From Marinobacter nanhaiticus D15-8W (lineage in GTDB: Bacteria > Pseudomonadota > Gammaproteobacteria > Pseudomonadales > Oleiphilaceae): a stretch of DNA of 64,000 bases. Below the pieces are notes generated by a model. It searched no databases, was not told the origin of the DNA, and worked only from the letters and a program-made list of their open reading frames with translations. Where the stretch lies: NCBI RefSeq assembly GCF_036511935.1, contig NZ_AP028878.1:5270001-5334000 (forward strand), read 5' to 3'. The position numbers were made by a program, and so were the translations under genes. This document shows, piece by piece, positions 7,887 through 17,330 of the stretch; within the stretch, counting starts at the first letter, position 1, and every line of letters begins with the position of its first letter.

Positions 7887-8357
7887 ATGGCCAGAAAACG
7901 TTTTGATGACTCCAATTGCTCCGTTGCCCGCGCCCTGAATGAAGTTGGGGACTGGTGGTCCCTGCTGATCGTGCTGCAGGCGATGTACGGCACCCGCCGT
8001 TTCGTCGACTTCCAGCAGGAATTGGGCATCGCCCGCAATATCCTGTGCGATCGCCTGGCAAAGCTGGTGGACAACGAAGTCTTGCGCAAAGTTGAGGTGG
8101 GCGAACATGGCTCACGTCATGAGTATCGCCTGACAGAAAAAGGCCGGGACCTGTTCCCGGTGGTCATCGCCCTACGCCAGTGGGGAGATAAGTGGAATCC
8201 CTCCCCGGAACAGGGTCCCCTGGATCTACGTGACCGTGAAACCCGCCAGCCCATCCAGCAGATGCAGGTGCAAAGTGCCAAAGGCAAGCCGCTGACGATC
8301 CGCGATGTCTTCATGCCGGACCTCGAAGCTAGGACGCCGAAGACGAAGGCCAGCTAA
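7887..8357 (+). CDS. HxlR-family winged-helix regulator
   Basis: The 156-residue protein has the HxlR signature: an N-terminal Cys in SNCSVARALNEVGDWW, then LLIVLQAMYGTRRFVDFQQELGIARNILCDRL and a wing ending EYRLTEKGRDL. Cys residues near positions 11 and 56 could sense electrophiles or thiol stress, as in YodB and HypR; this is inference from the family. The C-terminal 45 residues extend beyond the minimal HxlR domain. It is divergent from the OYE gene and probably represses it. A weak ribosome site precedes the ATG at 7887. Confidence 0.93.
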   Translation: MARKRFDDSNCSVARALNEVGDWWSLLIVLQAMYGTRRFVDFQQELGIARNILCDRLAKLVDNEVLRKVEVGEHGSRHEYRLTEKGRDLFPVVIALRQWGDKWNPSPEQGPLDLRDRETRQPIQQMQVQSAKGKPLTIRDVFMPDLEARTPKTKAS

Positions 8358-8505
8358 ACCCGTCACCTTCGCAACTATTGAGCTGTATCAAGGAATGGGT
8401 GTTCCCGGCCCCCGCCGCGTCGCAGTTCTTGCGCCAGATCAAGAACAGACAGCGCGCACTCCTTAACCTGAGAGACATTCCAACTTTCAGAGCAAGGAGA
8501 TTGCG

Positions 8506-9204
8506 ATGTCCCGCAAAGTATCCCTTTCAGTCCTGGCAGCCACCCTGCTGGCAGCCCCCTTGGCCCACGCTTACGAACCTGGCGACTTTGTCCTGCGCGC
8601 CGGTCCGGTGCTGGTCGATCCACAGGAATCCAGCGGTGACCTCCGTGTCGAAGGCGTAAGGCTGGATGGCGCGGAAGTCGGCGTGGATTCCGATACCCAA
8701 TTGGGGATCACCGCGACCTATATGTTCGCTGATCACCTGGGTGTCGGTATCCTGGGCGCAACACCCTTTTCCCACGACATCAACGGCGCGGGAGACGCCC
8801 TGGCCGGAACCGGAAAGCTGGCGGAAACCAAGCACCTACCGCCAACCATCACGCTCCAATACTTCCCGCTGGAAAGCGGCAGCAAGATCCAGCCCTATGC
8901 CGGTATCGGGGTGAACTACACCGTCTTTTTCGACGAAGACACCACCTCAACCCTGACCAATGCGCTGGGCGCCGCATCGACTGATATCGATCTCGATGAC
9001 AGCGTTGGCCTGGCGGCTGAACTGGGCGTTGATTTCATGGTCACCGACCATATTGGTGTCAACGCTGCGGTCTGGTACGCCGACATCGATACCGAAGCGA
9101 CCATCAAGGCCTATGATGGGGCCGGCAATAAAGTGGCGACAGGCAAGGTCGATGTCGACATCGACCCGATGGTCTACATGCTGGGCGTGAGCTACCGCTT
9201 CTGA
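8506..9204 (+). CDS. ompW: OmpW-family outer-membrane protein
   Basis: The 232-residue precursor has a clear signal peptide (cleavage after LAHA at residue 22) and an eight-stranded OmpW barrel ending in VSYRF, the C-terminal aromatic typical of outer-membrane beta-barrels. The N-terminal YEPGDFVLRAGPVLVDP and the motif PPTITLQYF are OmpW hallmarks. OmpW forms a narrow hydrophobic channel and is often induced by salt, iron or redox stress. AAGGAG lies upstream of the ATG. A strong bidirectional terminator follows. Confidence 0.94.
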   Translation: MSRKVSLSVLAATLLAAPLAHAYEPGDFVLRAGPVLVDPQESSGDLRVEGVRLDGAEVGVDSDTQLGITATYMFADHLGVGILGATPFSHDINGAGDALAGTGKLAETKHLPPTITLQYFPLESGSKIQPYAGIGVNYTVFFDEDTTSTLTNALGAASTDIDLDDSVGLAAELGVDFMVTDHIGVNAAVWYADIDTEATIKAYDGAGNKVATGKVDVDIDPMVYMLGVSYRF

Positions 9205-9228
9205 GCATTTGCGAGCAGCCCAAACGAA

Positions 9229-9253
9229 AAAGGCCGGGATGATCCCGGCCTTT
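9229..9253. terminator. bidirectional rho-independent terminator
   Basis: AAAGGCCGGGAT and ATCCCGGCCTTT form a perfect 12-base stem around one base, with A/T tracts at the outer ends. It sits between the convergent ompW and rhlE genes and can end transcription from both sides. Confidence 0.88.
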
Positions 9254-9276
9254 GTACGTCTGGTGATCGCTGCCCG

Positions 9277-10590
9277 TCAGTCCTGACGGCGCGCCTGGCC
9301 ACCTTGGCGGTTACCCGACGAGCGTGCGCCCTGGGAGCGTCCGCGACTCTGGGCATTGCCACCAGGACGACCCTGACGACGACCGTTGTTGCCATTTCGA
9401 CCGCCACCACCATTACCACGGCCCCGGTTTTGTTCGGGCTTGGCCTTGGCGCTAATCTCCACGCTGGGTTCAAACCCGGCAATCACCTCCCGCGGCAGCT
9501 CTTTCTTGATGAGCCGTTCGATACCCGCCAGCAGTTTGCCTTCGTCGGCACTGACCAGCGATACGGCGTGGCCGCTCTCACCAGCCCGACCGGTCCGGCC
9601 AATGCGGTGTACATAATCTTCCGCCACGTTGGGCAGTTCGAAGTTTACGACCTGGGGCAATTGCTTGATATCCAGACCACGCGCAGCGATGTCCGTAGCC
9701 ACCAGCACGCGAATGTCACCCCCTTTGAAGTCGGCCAGGGCCCGGGTCCGGGCATTCTGGGACTTGTTGCCGTGGATCGCGGCGGCGGTGATACCGTCCT
9801 TCTCCAGTTTCTGGCTCAGGCGATTGGCACCATGCTTGGTGCGGGTAAAGACCAGCACCTGCTGCCAGTTGTTATCGGCAACGAGTTGGCTCAACAGGGC
9901 AGACTTGCGGTTCTGGTCGACCGGATGGATAGTCTGCTTGATGGCCTCGGCCGTGGTATTGCGAGGCGCAACTTCCACCGAAACGGGGTTATCCAACAGG
10001 CCCTCGGCGAGCTTCCGGATTTCCGGCGAGAAGGTGGCGGAGAACATCAGGTTCTGGCGCTGCTTCGGCAACAGGGCCAGGATCTTGCGGATGTCGCGGA
10101 TAAAGCCCATGTCCAGCATGCGGTCGGCTTCATCCAGAACCAGCATATCCAGGCCGCTGAAGTTGACCATGCCCTGCTGATGGAGGTCCAGCAAACGGCC
10201 CGGGGTCGCGATCAACACATCGACGCCCTGGCGCAGGGCGCGGATCTGCGGGTTGATCTTGACGCCGCCGAAGACCACGGCGGAACGAACGGATTGATGT
10301 TTGCCGTAGAGGGCAACACTTTCACCCACCTGTGCCGCCAGCTCACGGGTTGGCGCGAGGATTAGCGCACGCACGCCTTTGCCGCGGCGAGGCAATTCCG
10401 CAAGACGTTGCAGCAGGGGCAGTGTAAACCCAGCTGTCTTGCCAGTACCGGTTTGGGCCGCTGCCATGACGTCCTTGCCGGATAACACGGCCGGGATAGC
10501 CTGAAGCTGGATCGGTGACGGTGTGTCGTACCCCTTTTCCTTGGTGGCACGAACGAGCGATTCGGACAGGCCGAGAGACGCAAAACTCAT
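9277..10590 (-). CDS. rhlE: DEAD-box ATP-dependent RNA helicase RhlE
   Basis: This 437-residue helicase has all core motifs: Q motif near residues 22-30, Walker A AQTGTGKT at 45-52, PTREL at 80-84, DEAD at 153-156, SAT at 184-186 and HRIGRTGR in the second RecA domain. The last 50 or so residues are a Gly/Arg/Asn/Gln-rich basic tail that is typical of RhlE and helps RNA binding. RhlE acts in RNA remodelling, ribosome assembly and degradosome-linked turnover. The leader upstream (about 280 bases to the next gene) shows no gene I can support; long leaders are common for such helicases. Confidence 0.95.
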   Translation of the reverse strand: MSFASLGLSESLVRATKEKGYDTPSPIQLQAIPAVLSGKDVMAAAQTGTGKTAGFTLPLLQRLAELPRRGKGVRALILAPTRELAAQVGESVALYGKHQSVRSAVVFGGVKINPQIRALRQGVDVLIATPGRLLDLHQQGMVNFSGLDMLVLDEADRMLDMGFIRDIRKILALLPKQRQNLMFSATFSPEIRKLAEGLLDNPVSVEVAPRNTTAEAIKQTIHPVDQNRKSALLSQLVADNNWQQVLVFTRTKHGANRLSQKLEKDGITAAAIHGNKSQNARTRALADFKGGDIRVLVATDIAARGLDIKQLPQVVNFELPNVAEDYVHRIGRTGRAGESGHAVSLVSADEGKLLAGIERLIKKELPREVIAGFEPSVEISAKAKPEQNRGRGNGGGGRNGNNGRRQGRPGGNAQSRGRSQGARSSGNRQGGQARRQD

Positions 10591-10871
10591 AGATTAACTC
10601 TCTTGTGATACCCGTCCTGAACGTGGATGCACGCCGCGGATATCATGAAAAAAACGACTGCAGGCGCGCAAGGTAACGTTGGCGCCGCCCTCTGAAAGGT
10701 CGTATGAAGTGGGTCGCCGCAGGGAAAGCGGCATCCTTCGAGGCAGGAACGGATTGCAGCGTACCAAAGAAGTTGCCGGAAGACGATTGTTCGGTACTGT
10801 GGATATCCGCTATCTATCGGGCCGTCGGCGGGGCTGTCCTCCTCACGGGAATGTCCCAGAACCCGCAATTT

Positions 10872-11486
10872 TCAACGATGAGCCGTCGCCAGCACGCCCC
10901 CGAAGAAGAGGAAGGTTGTACCCGCCGTACGGTTCATGATCCGGCCACCCCGCTCCGACACCAGCCAGCGCCGTGCGCGCTTGGCAAACAGCGCATAGAC
11001 CAGGTGCACAACCACCACGATGCCGGCGTAGGTCAGTGAAAGCAACGCGAACTGTACGCCGTATGCGGCTGTGGGATCGATAAACTGGGGAAAGATCGAC
11101 AGGAAGAATAGCACCACCTTGGGATTGGTAAGCTGGATGGTGATGCCTTCGATAAACCGCCGGCCAAAACGGTCCGCCGATTGATCGGTCTCAAGCGACA
11201 GGTTCAGCGCCGGCGACCGCCATAGGCGGATACCCAAATAGACCAGGTAGGCTGCGCCGACGAACTTGAGTACGGTGAATGCTTTGGCCGACGTGGCGAG
11301 TAGGACTCCGAGGCTGGTCGCGGAAATCACCGCGACCACCAGGGCACCAGCGGCAATACCGAGAATACCGCCTACCGTACCCCGACGCCCGGAGCGCAGT
11401 GCATTGGATAGCGTCATCACCACGCCAGGTCCCGGGCTCAGGACCGTGGCTGTCGCCATTAACAGAAAAAGCAGATAGAGCCGCAC
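10872..11486 (-). CDS. LysE/RhtB-family amino-acid exporter
   Basis: The 204-residue membrane protein has about six hydrophobic segments and the family signature ATVLSPGPGVVMTLSNALRSGRRGT at the N-terminus, plus QLTNPKVVLFFLSIFPQF in the middle. I place the start at the GTG at 11486 because GGGAG lies six bases upstream and the resulting length fits the family; a longer frame starting at 11582 adds a non-hydrophobic, unconserved leader. RhtB-type proteins export homoserine, threonine or other amino acids from the cytoplasm; the substrate here is unknown. Confidence 0.9.
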   Translation of the reverse strand: MRLYLLFLLMATATVLSPGPGVVMTLSNALRSGRRGTVGGILGIAAGALVVAVISATSLGVLLATSAKAFTVLKFVGAAYLVYLGIRLWRSPALNLSLETDQSADRFGRRFIEGITIQLTNPKVVLFFLSIFPQFIDPTAAYGVQFALLSLTYAGIVVVVHLVYALFAKRARRWLVSERGGRIMNRTAGTTFLFFGGVLATAHR

Positions 11487-11661
11487 ACCATACTCCCAGT
11501 ATCTGAACCCGCCGTTATTGGAACAACGCAGCAAGAAGCCATACCGCCACAGCTTGTGGATAACGGCGGAATCAAGCCACACTTGTGAGCTCTAGTGCGC
11601 TGTATGGACGTCACGGAAACACCTTAGCCTGCTATCTTCCCACGAATAAGGACGTGCCTGT

Positions 11662-12264
11662 ATGAGTAAGTGGCTTGACGAGGTAAAACTGGTTGGGGAA
11701 TCCGCCAGCCTGATCCCCCTTTCCCCGGACCACCGGGATCCCCTGGTCAAAGCCGCGACAGACGGCCTCTGGGAATTGTGGTTTACCGGCGCACCTTCCG
11801 CCGACACGGTAGACCGCTATATCGAGACGGCGTTGGCCGAGAAGGCCCAGGGCGTCGCCCTGCCGTTCGTTGTCGTACATAACCCGAGCGGAGAGATCAT
11901 CGGCTCGACCCGCTACTGCAACGCCGACCCCGATCACCGGCGTCTGGAGATCGGTTACACCTGGTACGCCAAGCGTTTCCAGCGCACCACCGTAAATACC
12001 GAGTGTAAGCAGCTCCTGCTGGCCCATGCTTTCGAGAGCCTCGAGACCATTGCCGTGGAGTTCCGTACCCACTGGCATAATGAGGCCTCTCGCCGCGCCA
12101 TCGCCCGCCTGGGGGCCAAGCAGGATGGCGTACTGCGTAACCACAAGATCGAACCGGACGGTGCTTATCGAGACACCGTGGTGTTCTCGATCCTCGAACA
12201 CGAATGGCCGACCGTGAAAAAGTCCCTCGCGTTCAAACTCGCCCGGCTCAGAGAGCAAGGCTAG
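11662..12264 (+). CDS. GNAT-family N-acetyltransferase (RimJ/RimL-like)
   Basis: The 200-residue protein matches the RimJ/RimL type of GNAT acetyltransferases: a central strand FVVVHNPSGEIIGSTRY, the LEIGYTWYAKRFQRT segment, and the acetyl-CoA-binding helix with NEASRRAIARLGAKQDGVLR. Related proteins acetylate the alpha-amino group of proteins or small molecules. The ATG at 11662 opens the conserved frame. It has its own short promoter region between the divergent LysE-type gene and this gene, and converges with the M23 peptidase gene. The target is unknown. Confidence 0.9.
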   Translation: MSKWLDEVKLVGESASLIPLSPDHRDPLVKAATDGLWELWFTGAPSADTVDRYIETALAEKAQGVALPFVVVHNPSGEIIGSTRYCNADPDHRRLEIGYTWYAKRFQRTTVNTECKQLLLAHAFESLETIAVEFRTHWHNEASRRAIARLGAKQDGVLRNHKIEPDGAYRDTVVFSILEHEWPTVKKSLAFKLARLREQG

Positions 12265-12280
12265 AAGGGGGAAAAAGGTT

Positions 12281-13264
12281 CTACTCCGGCTGGATACGTT
12301 GCCCCTTGACCGGCTCACCCCGCTCCACCAGCTCGCCATTGGCCAGATAGTCATTGAACTGTGCCGGCAGACCCTCGCCGGCGAACGGTTCCGGCGTGTT
12401 CTGCAGATGGTAGTGGAGGTGAGGCTCGCTTGAGTTGCCGCTGTTGCCACACAGCCCCAGCACGTCCCCGGCCGCCACCTGCTCTCCCTGGTTGACCTCG
12501 ACGCTATCCTGCTTGAAGTGGGCCAGGAATGAATATTCTTGATTGCCGTGGTCGAGGATGATGTGGTTTCCCATAGGCCGTAGCGGATTCATGATGCCCG
12601 GACGGTTATCGGCTACATCATTTTCTACGGCCACGACCGAACCGGCGGCCGGTGCAAGGATGGGCTGGCCGAAGCAATAGTAGTCCGTGTTGGACGTACC
12701 CTCGCCATGAAACGACGAACCGTTCCGGGTTTTCACGAAGTCATAGGCGAAACGCTGATCGATAGCCCGGGCGTGGTAATTGGACGCAATCTCGCGTCCG
12801 CCCCAGAGGGCCATCCACTCGCCCTCGAACGGTAGCTGCAGGGAAGCTTGGGTCTGGTAGTCCAGGTAAGGGCTCGGCGCCGTGCTGGCTGGGCGGATGA
12901 AGAAGCCCGCCACCTTCTGGTCGTCAGTCACGGTCCACTGGACGATGACGGGGCCGCGCCCACGCTCGAATGTCGCCGAACGCAGGTAGACCTGGTACGG
13001 GTTAACGGGTGAAACAGACTCGGACAACACCTCGCTTTCCGCACCGAGCTGGTTGATAACCTGCCGCTGGAAGCCGGCAAGGTTTTCCTTGCTGGTCATC
13101 GCGTCGCGCATGGGCGTATTGAAACGCTGCCACAGGATATCCGTCTGACCGCTGTAGAACTGCTCCGTCAATGTGCGGCCCAGCTCTAGAGTGCCGTTGT
13201 CCGCTCCGTGGGCCTGCAGCACAATCGCTGCGTAAAGCATTAAAAGCGCTATAACCTGTCGCAT
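12281..13264 (-). CDS. M23-family metallopeptidase, secreted
   Basis: The 327-residue precursor has a signal peptide of about 20 residues starting at the ATG at 13264; an in-frame extension upstream is unlikely because it would bury the signal. The C-terminal half is an M23 (LytM-type) domain with the zinc ligands in place: His164 and Asp175 (NYHARAIDQRFAYD), His248 (LAHF) and the HLHYH motif at 282-286. Such enzymes cleave peptide cross-bridges in peptidoglycan or other peptides in the periplasm. The N-terminal half resembles a DUF3887-like domain (QFYSGQTDILWQRF) that often precedes M23 domains; this is a weaker call. Confidence 0.9.
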   Translation of the reverse strand: MRQVIALLMLYAAIVLQAHGADNGTLELGRTLTEQFYSGQTDILWQRFNTPMRDAMTSKENLAGFQRQVINQLGAESEVLSESVSPVNPYQVYLRSATFERGRGPVIVQWTVTDDQKVAGFFIRPASTAPSPYLDYQTQASLQLPFEGEWMALWGGREIASNYHARAIDQRFAYDFVKTRNGSSFHGEGTSNTDYYCFGQPILAPAAGSVVAVENDVADNRPGIMNPLRPMGNHIILDHGNQEYSFLAHFKQDSVEVNQGEQVAAGDVLGLCGNSGNSSEPHLHYHLQNTPEPFAGEGLPAQFNDYLANGELVERGEPVKGQRIQPE

Positions 13265-13424
13265 GGATGTCCCTCTCGCGCGGTTCCTTCTTTCCCTGAA
13301 CGACCGACTCTCCAGCAGAGTACCCTGTGATACCTCCCGATCCAAGCCGTCGCTATCAAGCTGCATCGCATTATCGCAAAGCTTTCTATACTAGGCACAG
13401 GCAGCAACAGTCGATCCGGATCGT

Positions 13425-14114
13425 ATGCAACCGAATACCACCGATAACACGGTGATTCCGCTTTGGTGGATGGCCCTGGCAGCGGCGCTGATTCCCCTTG
13501 TGACCATCCACACCACCTATTTTATGTCCGCCATCGAGGGACACGTGGATTGGTGTGTGCCCTATTGGGAGAGCTGTACCAGCATTAGCCGCACCGGTCG
13601 GCACGGTGTGTCCTATTTTATCTTCAAGGGAACCATGCTGCCTGCAGCCTTGCTTGGCATGTTCTTCTGGTGGCTGAACCTCCTATGGCTGCGGCAGTTG
13701 GGCGCCGGCGGCAAAGGCATAGCCTGGCTGCCCTGGCTAGGCCTGGTAGCCTGCCTGGCCCTGGCCAGCTACACCCTGGCACTGGGTCACCGAGGTGATG
13801 AGTTCCAACTGATTCGCCGCATTGGCGTGGTGCTGTATTTCGCCCTCACCTATATTGCCCAGCTACTGCTGAGCGCTGGCCTGCAATCGGTTCCCCGCTG
13901 GTCGCTGCAAGGCAACTACCTGCTGCGCCTGTGTCAGGTCACCCTGGCTGTAGGTCTCTTTTCGGTGGTGCTCGATGCCATCGCCCACGCGTTCCATGAA
14001 CGCTTCGAGGATGCCTTCGAGTGGGTGCTCGCGCTGCTGGTCAACACCCATGCCTTGTGGATCGCGATCCTCTGGCGCCAATCGGCCTTCCATGCAACAT
14101 TTCGAGTGATTTGA
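13425..14114 (+). CDS. six-helix integral membrane protein of unknown function
   Basis: The 229-residue protein has about six predicted membrane segments. A conserved-looking luminal or periplasmic stretch with two cysteines (DWCVPYWESCTSISRTGRHG) after the first helix recalls the Frag1/DRAM/Sfk1 family, but this is a weak resemblance. The ATG at 13425 lacks a strong ribosome site. It is divergent from the M23 peptidase gene and followed, after 150 bases, by a DUF3047 gene on the same strand. I cannot give it a function. Confidence 0.75.
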   Translation: MQPNTTDNTVIPLWWMALAAALIPLVTIHTTYFMSAIEGHVDWCVPYWESCTSISRTGRHGVSYFIFKGTMLPAALLGMFFWWLNLLWLRQLGAGGKGIAWLPWLGLVACLALASYTLALGHRGDEFQLIRRIGVVLYFALTYIAQLLLSAGLQSVPRWSLQGNYLLRLCQVTLAVGLFSVVLDAIAHAFHERFEDAFEWVLALLVNTHALWIAILWRQSAFHATFRVI

Positions 14115-14266
14115 AAACAGTACACTCCGGTACCGGCGCAGCCGTGGTAGCCTGACCATGCGAGCTTTTCGTTCCTGAGGGCGTTTGACTGGATAATACC
14201 GCCTCATTGGACGTATCAAATACAAAGCCTGAAAATAGACAGACCATTATTCCACGGAGCCTCCCA

Positions 14267-15019
14267 ATGGGCATGAAGCCCTCCATCCTCTTATTGACAC
14301 TCTTGATTGGCCTTGCCGCGAATCCGGCCGGCGCCGCCGATATCATCAAACCGTTTTCCAGCATGGCAAGCCTCGACGATGGCTGGTCGGCACTGGATTT
14401 CCCCAATATCGACCGTCACACCGACTACGCCCTGATCACGGAAGACGAGACCCAGGTCATACAGGCGGACACCGACAACAGCGCCTCTGGCCGTATTGCC
14501 CGTATTTCCATCGAACCGGGAGAGAAGCTGCTGATGCGCTGGCGCTGGAAGGTCAGTACCGTCTACGACAAGGGAGACGCTCGGCAGAAGAGCGGCGATG
14601 ACTATCCCGCCCGAATCTACGTGGCCTTCGGTTTTCAGCCGGAGAAAGCCGGTTTTTTCGAGCGGGCCAAGCGCAAGGCGGTGGAAATACTTTACGGCAA
14701 CGAACTGCCAGGGAATGCGATCAACTACATCTGGGCCAACCGCCTACCGTTGGGGGCGATGGTGCCCAATCCCTACACCGAGAAAACCCGTATGATCGCG
14801 GTTACCAGTGGTAGTGAGAAGGTAGGCCAGTGGGTGACGGTGGAACGGGATCTGGTGTCGGATTATCGCACCGCCTTCGGCGAACCACCGCCGCGTATTA
14901 TCGGTATCGGCATCATGTCCGACTCGGACAATACCGGCGAAGCGGCGACCGCCTGGTACGGGGATATCGAGCTGATACGCGTCAGTGAGGCAGAGGGTGA
15001 AGCCGAGGATGAATCCTGA
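14267..15019 (+). CDS. DUF3047 domain-containing exported protein
   Basis: The 250-residue precursor starts with a signal peptide (MGMKPSILLLTLLIGLAANPAGAA). The rest matches DUF3047: MRWRWKVSTVYDKGDARQK, then YPARIYVAFGFQPE and NYIWANRLPLGAMVPNPYT, ending in GIGIMSDSDNTGEAATAWYGDI. GGAG seven bases upstream supports the ATG at 14267 over an earlier in-frame ATG at 14207. The family is periplasmic and of unknown function. The last residues are acidic. It converges with a solute-binding-protein gene only 14 bases away. Confidence 0.9.
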   Translation: MGMKPSILLLTLLIGLAANPAGAADIIKPFSSMASLDDGWSALDFPNIDRHTDYALITEDETQVIQADTDNSASGRIARISIEPGEKLLMRWRWKVSTVYDKGDARQKSGDDYPARIYVAFGFQPEKAGFFERAKRKAVEILYGNELPGNAINYIWANRLPLGAMVPNPYTEKTRMIAVTSGSEKVGQWVTVERDLVSDYRTAFGEPPPRIIGIGIMSDSDNTGEAATAWYGDIELIRVSEAEGEAEDES

Positions 15020-15033
15020 CGTTGCGGGAAAGG

Positions 15034-15912
15034 CTATTCACTGCCGACAACTTCCCCGTTCGAACCTGGGGAGAACACGAAATTGTCCCTGGCCGAAAGA
15101 TCATGGGGCGGTAACATCGGAAAGCCCGGCAAGAGAGCGGTCTCACTCGACGTTGGCGTTACCGGCAACTCGCCGCGCGCTTGCAGGCGCGCGAAGGCCC
15201 TATCGAAGTCCTCGCGGAACTGCTCGGCCTTATCCTGTTCCATTGAGAACAGCCAGGCGGTCACACAGTCTCGTATAAAGGAGTGCCGGAGGTCGTCCAT
15301 CGACTGCGTGGCGCCTAACGCCTCTACAGGTTCGCGGTAGTCCAGCAGGTATTCACCACGCTTGAGACGCAGCATGTCGACGGCGGATTGGTGGGTGGAC
15401 GAGTAACTCAACCGAATATCCGGCTGGCGGGTCAGATAGGTGCTCAAACCACCGTAGGTATAGCCCGAAATCAGGATGAGACGGCTGTCCCGCAAGTCGT
15501 CAAACCGGGCCACCGGCGCCGTCTCCTTGAGGTGCCATGCGCTGAGTTCGACCAGCATTGGCGTGGACTTGCTCGTCAGCACATGGCCCTGCAGCGGCGG
15601 GATATAGGTCAGGCCGGGCCATAAATCGATGCGGCCTTCACGGAGATAGAGGTACAGCCTGCTCGGCGGCAGATAGATAAATTCGGGCCGATATCCCGCC
15701 TCCTTGGCGACCAGGCGCGTAAGCTCGATAAAACTACCTGCCGCGTTGCCCTGTTCGTCCTGGTACTCGTAAGGCGGGAATTCCACGTAGCCGATGCGCA
15801 ACGTAGTCGGCTCGGCCCAGGCTATCGGTGTACACAGCAAGATTGCCCAAAGCAGAATGACTCCATACCACCGCCCCTTTGGACGTCGGGTTTCGACACA
15901 ATCCTTTGTCAT
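15034..15912 (-). CDS. orphan periplasmic solute-binding protein (SBP_bac_3-like)
   Basis: The 292-residue precursor has a signal peptide (to about residue 33) followed by a type-2 periplasmic binding fold: LRIGYVEFPPYEYQDEQGN, PSRLYLYLREGRIDLWPG and ISGYTYGGLSTY are typical of family 3 solute-binding proteins. No transporter permease or ATPase is nearby, so it is either a lone sensor/binding protein or a part of a system encoded elsewhere. A GGGGG tract precedes the start. The ligand is unknown. Confidence 0.85.
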   Translation of the reverse strand: MTKDCVETRRPKGRWYGVILLWAILLCTPIAWAEPTTLRIGYVEFPPYEYQDEQGNAAGSFIELTRLVAKEAGYRPEFIYLPPSRLYLYLREGRIDLWPGLTYIPPLQGHVLTSKSTPMLVELSAWHLKETAPVARFDDLRDSRLILISGYTYGGLSTYLTRQPDIRLSYSSTHQSAVDMLRLKRGEYLLDYREPVEALGATQSMDDLRHSFIRDCVTAWLFSMEQDKAEQFREDFDRAFARLQARGELPVTPTSSETALLPGFPMLPPHDLSARDNFVFSPGSNGEVVGSE

Positions 15913-16152
15913 TGTTCCCCCGGTTACGCCGGATCGCCTTCCATCTATCCAGTCTGCATTTAGCGTCAGCCAAGGTTAACCCAGTCTATGCTCCGACGAC
16001 TAGCGAAATTCGGTTTTGAAGACGCCCCCAGCCACCCCGCAAACTGGACCGCACCATTGATTGGGCTGCCGCCATACACGGCCAGAAAAGCCAATGGCTC
16101 TTCGACTGGCCCGACCTAGACTGTATAGTAAATAACCAGCAGGTATTCGACC

Positions 16153-17055
16153 ATGCATACCCCACTCGCCCACTGGCAACATCAGGCTTCGGCCATCGTC
16201 AGCGGCTTTCTCGGCGATTGGCTGGAATCCCGGCGCAACCCGCTGGCCGTGACCATGCAGATGCAGCAGGCCGGGCAAACGCTTCATCTCGATGCCACCC
16301 CGGCGATAGACAACCCCAAGCGCACGCTGATCATCCTGGTCCATGGCCTGACCGAAATGGAGACGATCTGGGACTTTCCCGGCCGGCCCGGCTACAACTA
16401 CGCGACGGCCCTCAGCGAAAGACTGGGAGCGACCGCACTCACCGTGCGTTACAACTCGGGCCGCGCCATCCACCAGAACGGCCGGGATTTCTCGCTAATG
16501 ATCGAACAACTGGTCGCCGCTTGGCCGGTGCCAGTGGAAAACCTTTTCCTGCTGGGCCACAGCATGGGCGGCCTGCTGATTCGCAGTGCCTGCCACTACG
16601 GGCAAGATGCATCACACACCTGGATCGATCACCTGGATAGCTGCGTCTACCTCGGTTCGCCTCACGACGGGTCCTGGCTCGCCCGGCTGGCGCAGGGCAC
16701 TACAGGATTGATGCAACAGATGCCCCGGGATTACCTACGGGCGGCGGCGGATCTCGTCAACCTGCGCAGCGTGGGTATACGCAACCTGAATCAAGGGGTC
16801 ATACTTGAGGAAGACGACACGGCGCCGTTGCTGCCGGAGGTCCGGCATTTTGCTGTTTGCGGCCTTATTGGACGCCGGCGGGCGCATCTGGTGAATCGGC
16901 TTGTCGGCGATGCCCTGGTTCATGAAGACAGTGCCTGCGGCCGTGGTCAGACGGGTTGGACGCTGGATGGCGAAGTGGTGTTTGCCGGCATAGACCATAT
17001 CCGGCTGGCTCATCATCCGCAGGTCTTGGCTCAGTTGGAGGAATGGCTGCAATGA
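16153..17055 (+). CDS. alpha/beta-fold hydrolase (lipase/esterase-like)
   Basis: The 300-residue protein has an alpha/beta-hydrolase core: LIILVHGLTEMETIW forms the oxyanion-hole region, the nucleophile elbow GHSMGG supplies the catalytic Ser, and the late DHIRLAHHPQVL has a candidate catalytic His. LGSPHDGSWLARL resembles PGAP1-like and triacylglycerol-lipase-like proteins. No signal peptide is seen, so it should act in the cytoplasm. The stop codon overlaps the next start by four bases (ATGA), so the two proteins are translationally coupled. Confidence 0.9.
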   Translation: MHTPLAHWQHQASAIVSGFLGDWLESRRNPLAVTMQMQQAGQTLHLDATPAIDNPKRTLIILVHGLTEMETIWDFPGRPGYNYATALSERLGATALTVRYNSGRAIHQNGRDFSLMIEQLVAAWPVPVENLFLLGHSMGGLLIRSACHYGQDASHTWIDHLDSCVYLGSPHDGSWLARLAQGTTGLMQQMPRDYLRAAADLVNLRSVGIRNLNQGVILEEDDTAPLLPEVRHFAVCGLIGRRRAHLVNRLVGDALVHEDSACGRGQTGWTLDGEVVFAGIDHIRLAHHPQVLAQLEEWLQ

Positions 17056-17330
17056 TGGCACCAAAGGAACTGACGCATCGTGACTGGTGGCTGGGGATGG
17101 CCGACCTGGCCAGTGCCGGAGCGGCGGCGACCGCTGGCCGGCTAGAGCAGGTCCACCTATCGATCGCCGACGAGACGTTCAACGTTTTGGCACGAATTCC
17201 TGTCACCCGGCCAGTGAGCCAGCGGGTGCGACAGATCCATCACGGCATATCGACACTGAGCTATCGATCGGTCAGCGCGGGGGCATTGGCGTTCAATATG
17301 TGGCTGGCCAGACAAGTAAGTAAAGACTAA
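17052..17330 (+). CDS. small protein coupled to the alpha/beta hydrolase
   Basis: This 92-residue protein begins at an ATG that overlaps the hydrolase stop in an ATGA; GGAGG lies ten bases upstream inside the hydrolase gene. Alternative starts at 17043 and 17055 have poorer spacing. The sequence has no signal peptide or strong membrane segment, but a regular helical look (LASAGAAATAGRLEQVHLSIADE). Its stop abuts the stop of the convergent universal stress gene with no gap. It is plausibly a partner or regulator of the hydrolase; I do not recognise a named family with certainty. Confidence 0.8.
   Translation: MMAPKELTHRDWWLGMADLASAGAAATAGRLEQVHLSIADETFNVLARIPVTRPVSQRVRQIHHGISTLSYRSVSAGALAFNMWLARQVSKD

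Noticed and set aside
9304..10365. Long open frame opposite rhlE
   Set aside because: The helicase on the minus strand has every DEAD-box motif; the plus-strand frame has no recognisable feature.
10591..10871. Open frames in the gap between rhlE and the LysE-type gene
   Set aside because: They have no ribosome sites or recognisable protein features; the region is more likely a leader and promoter region.
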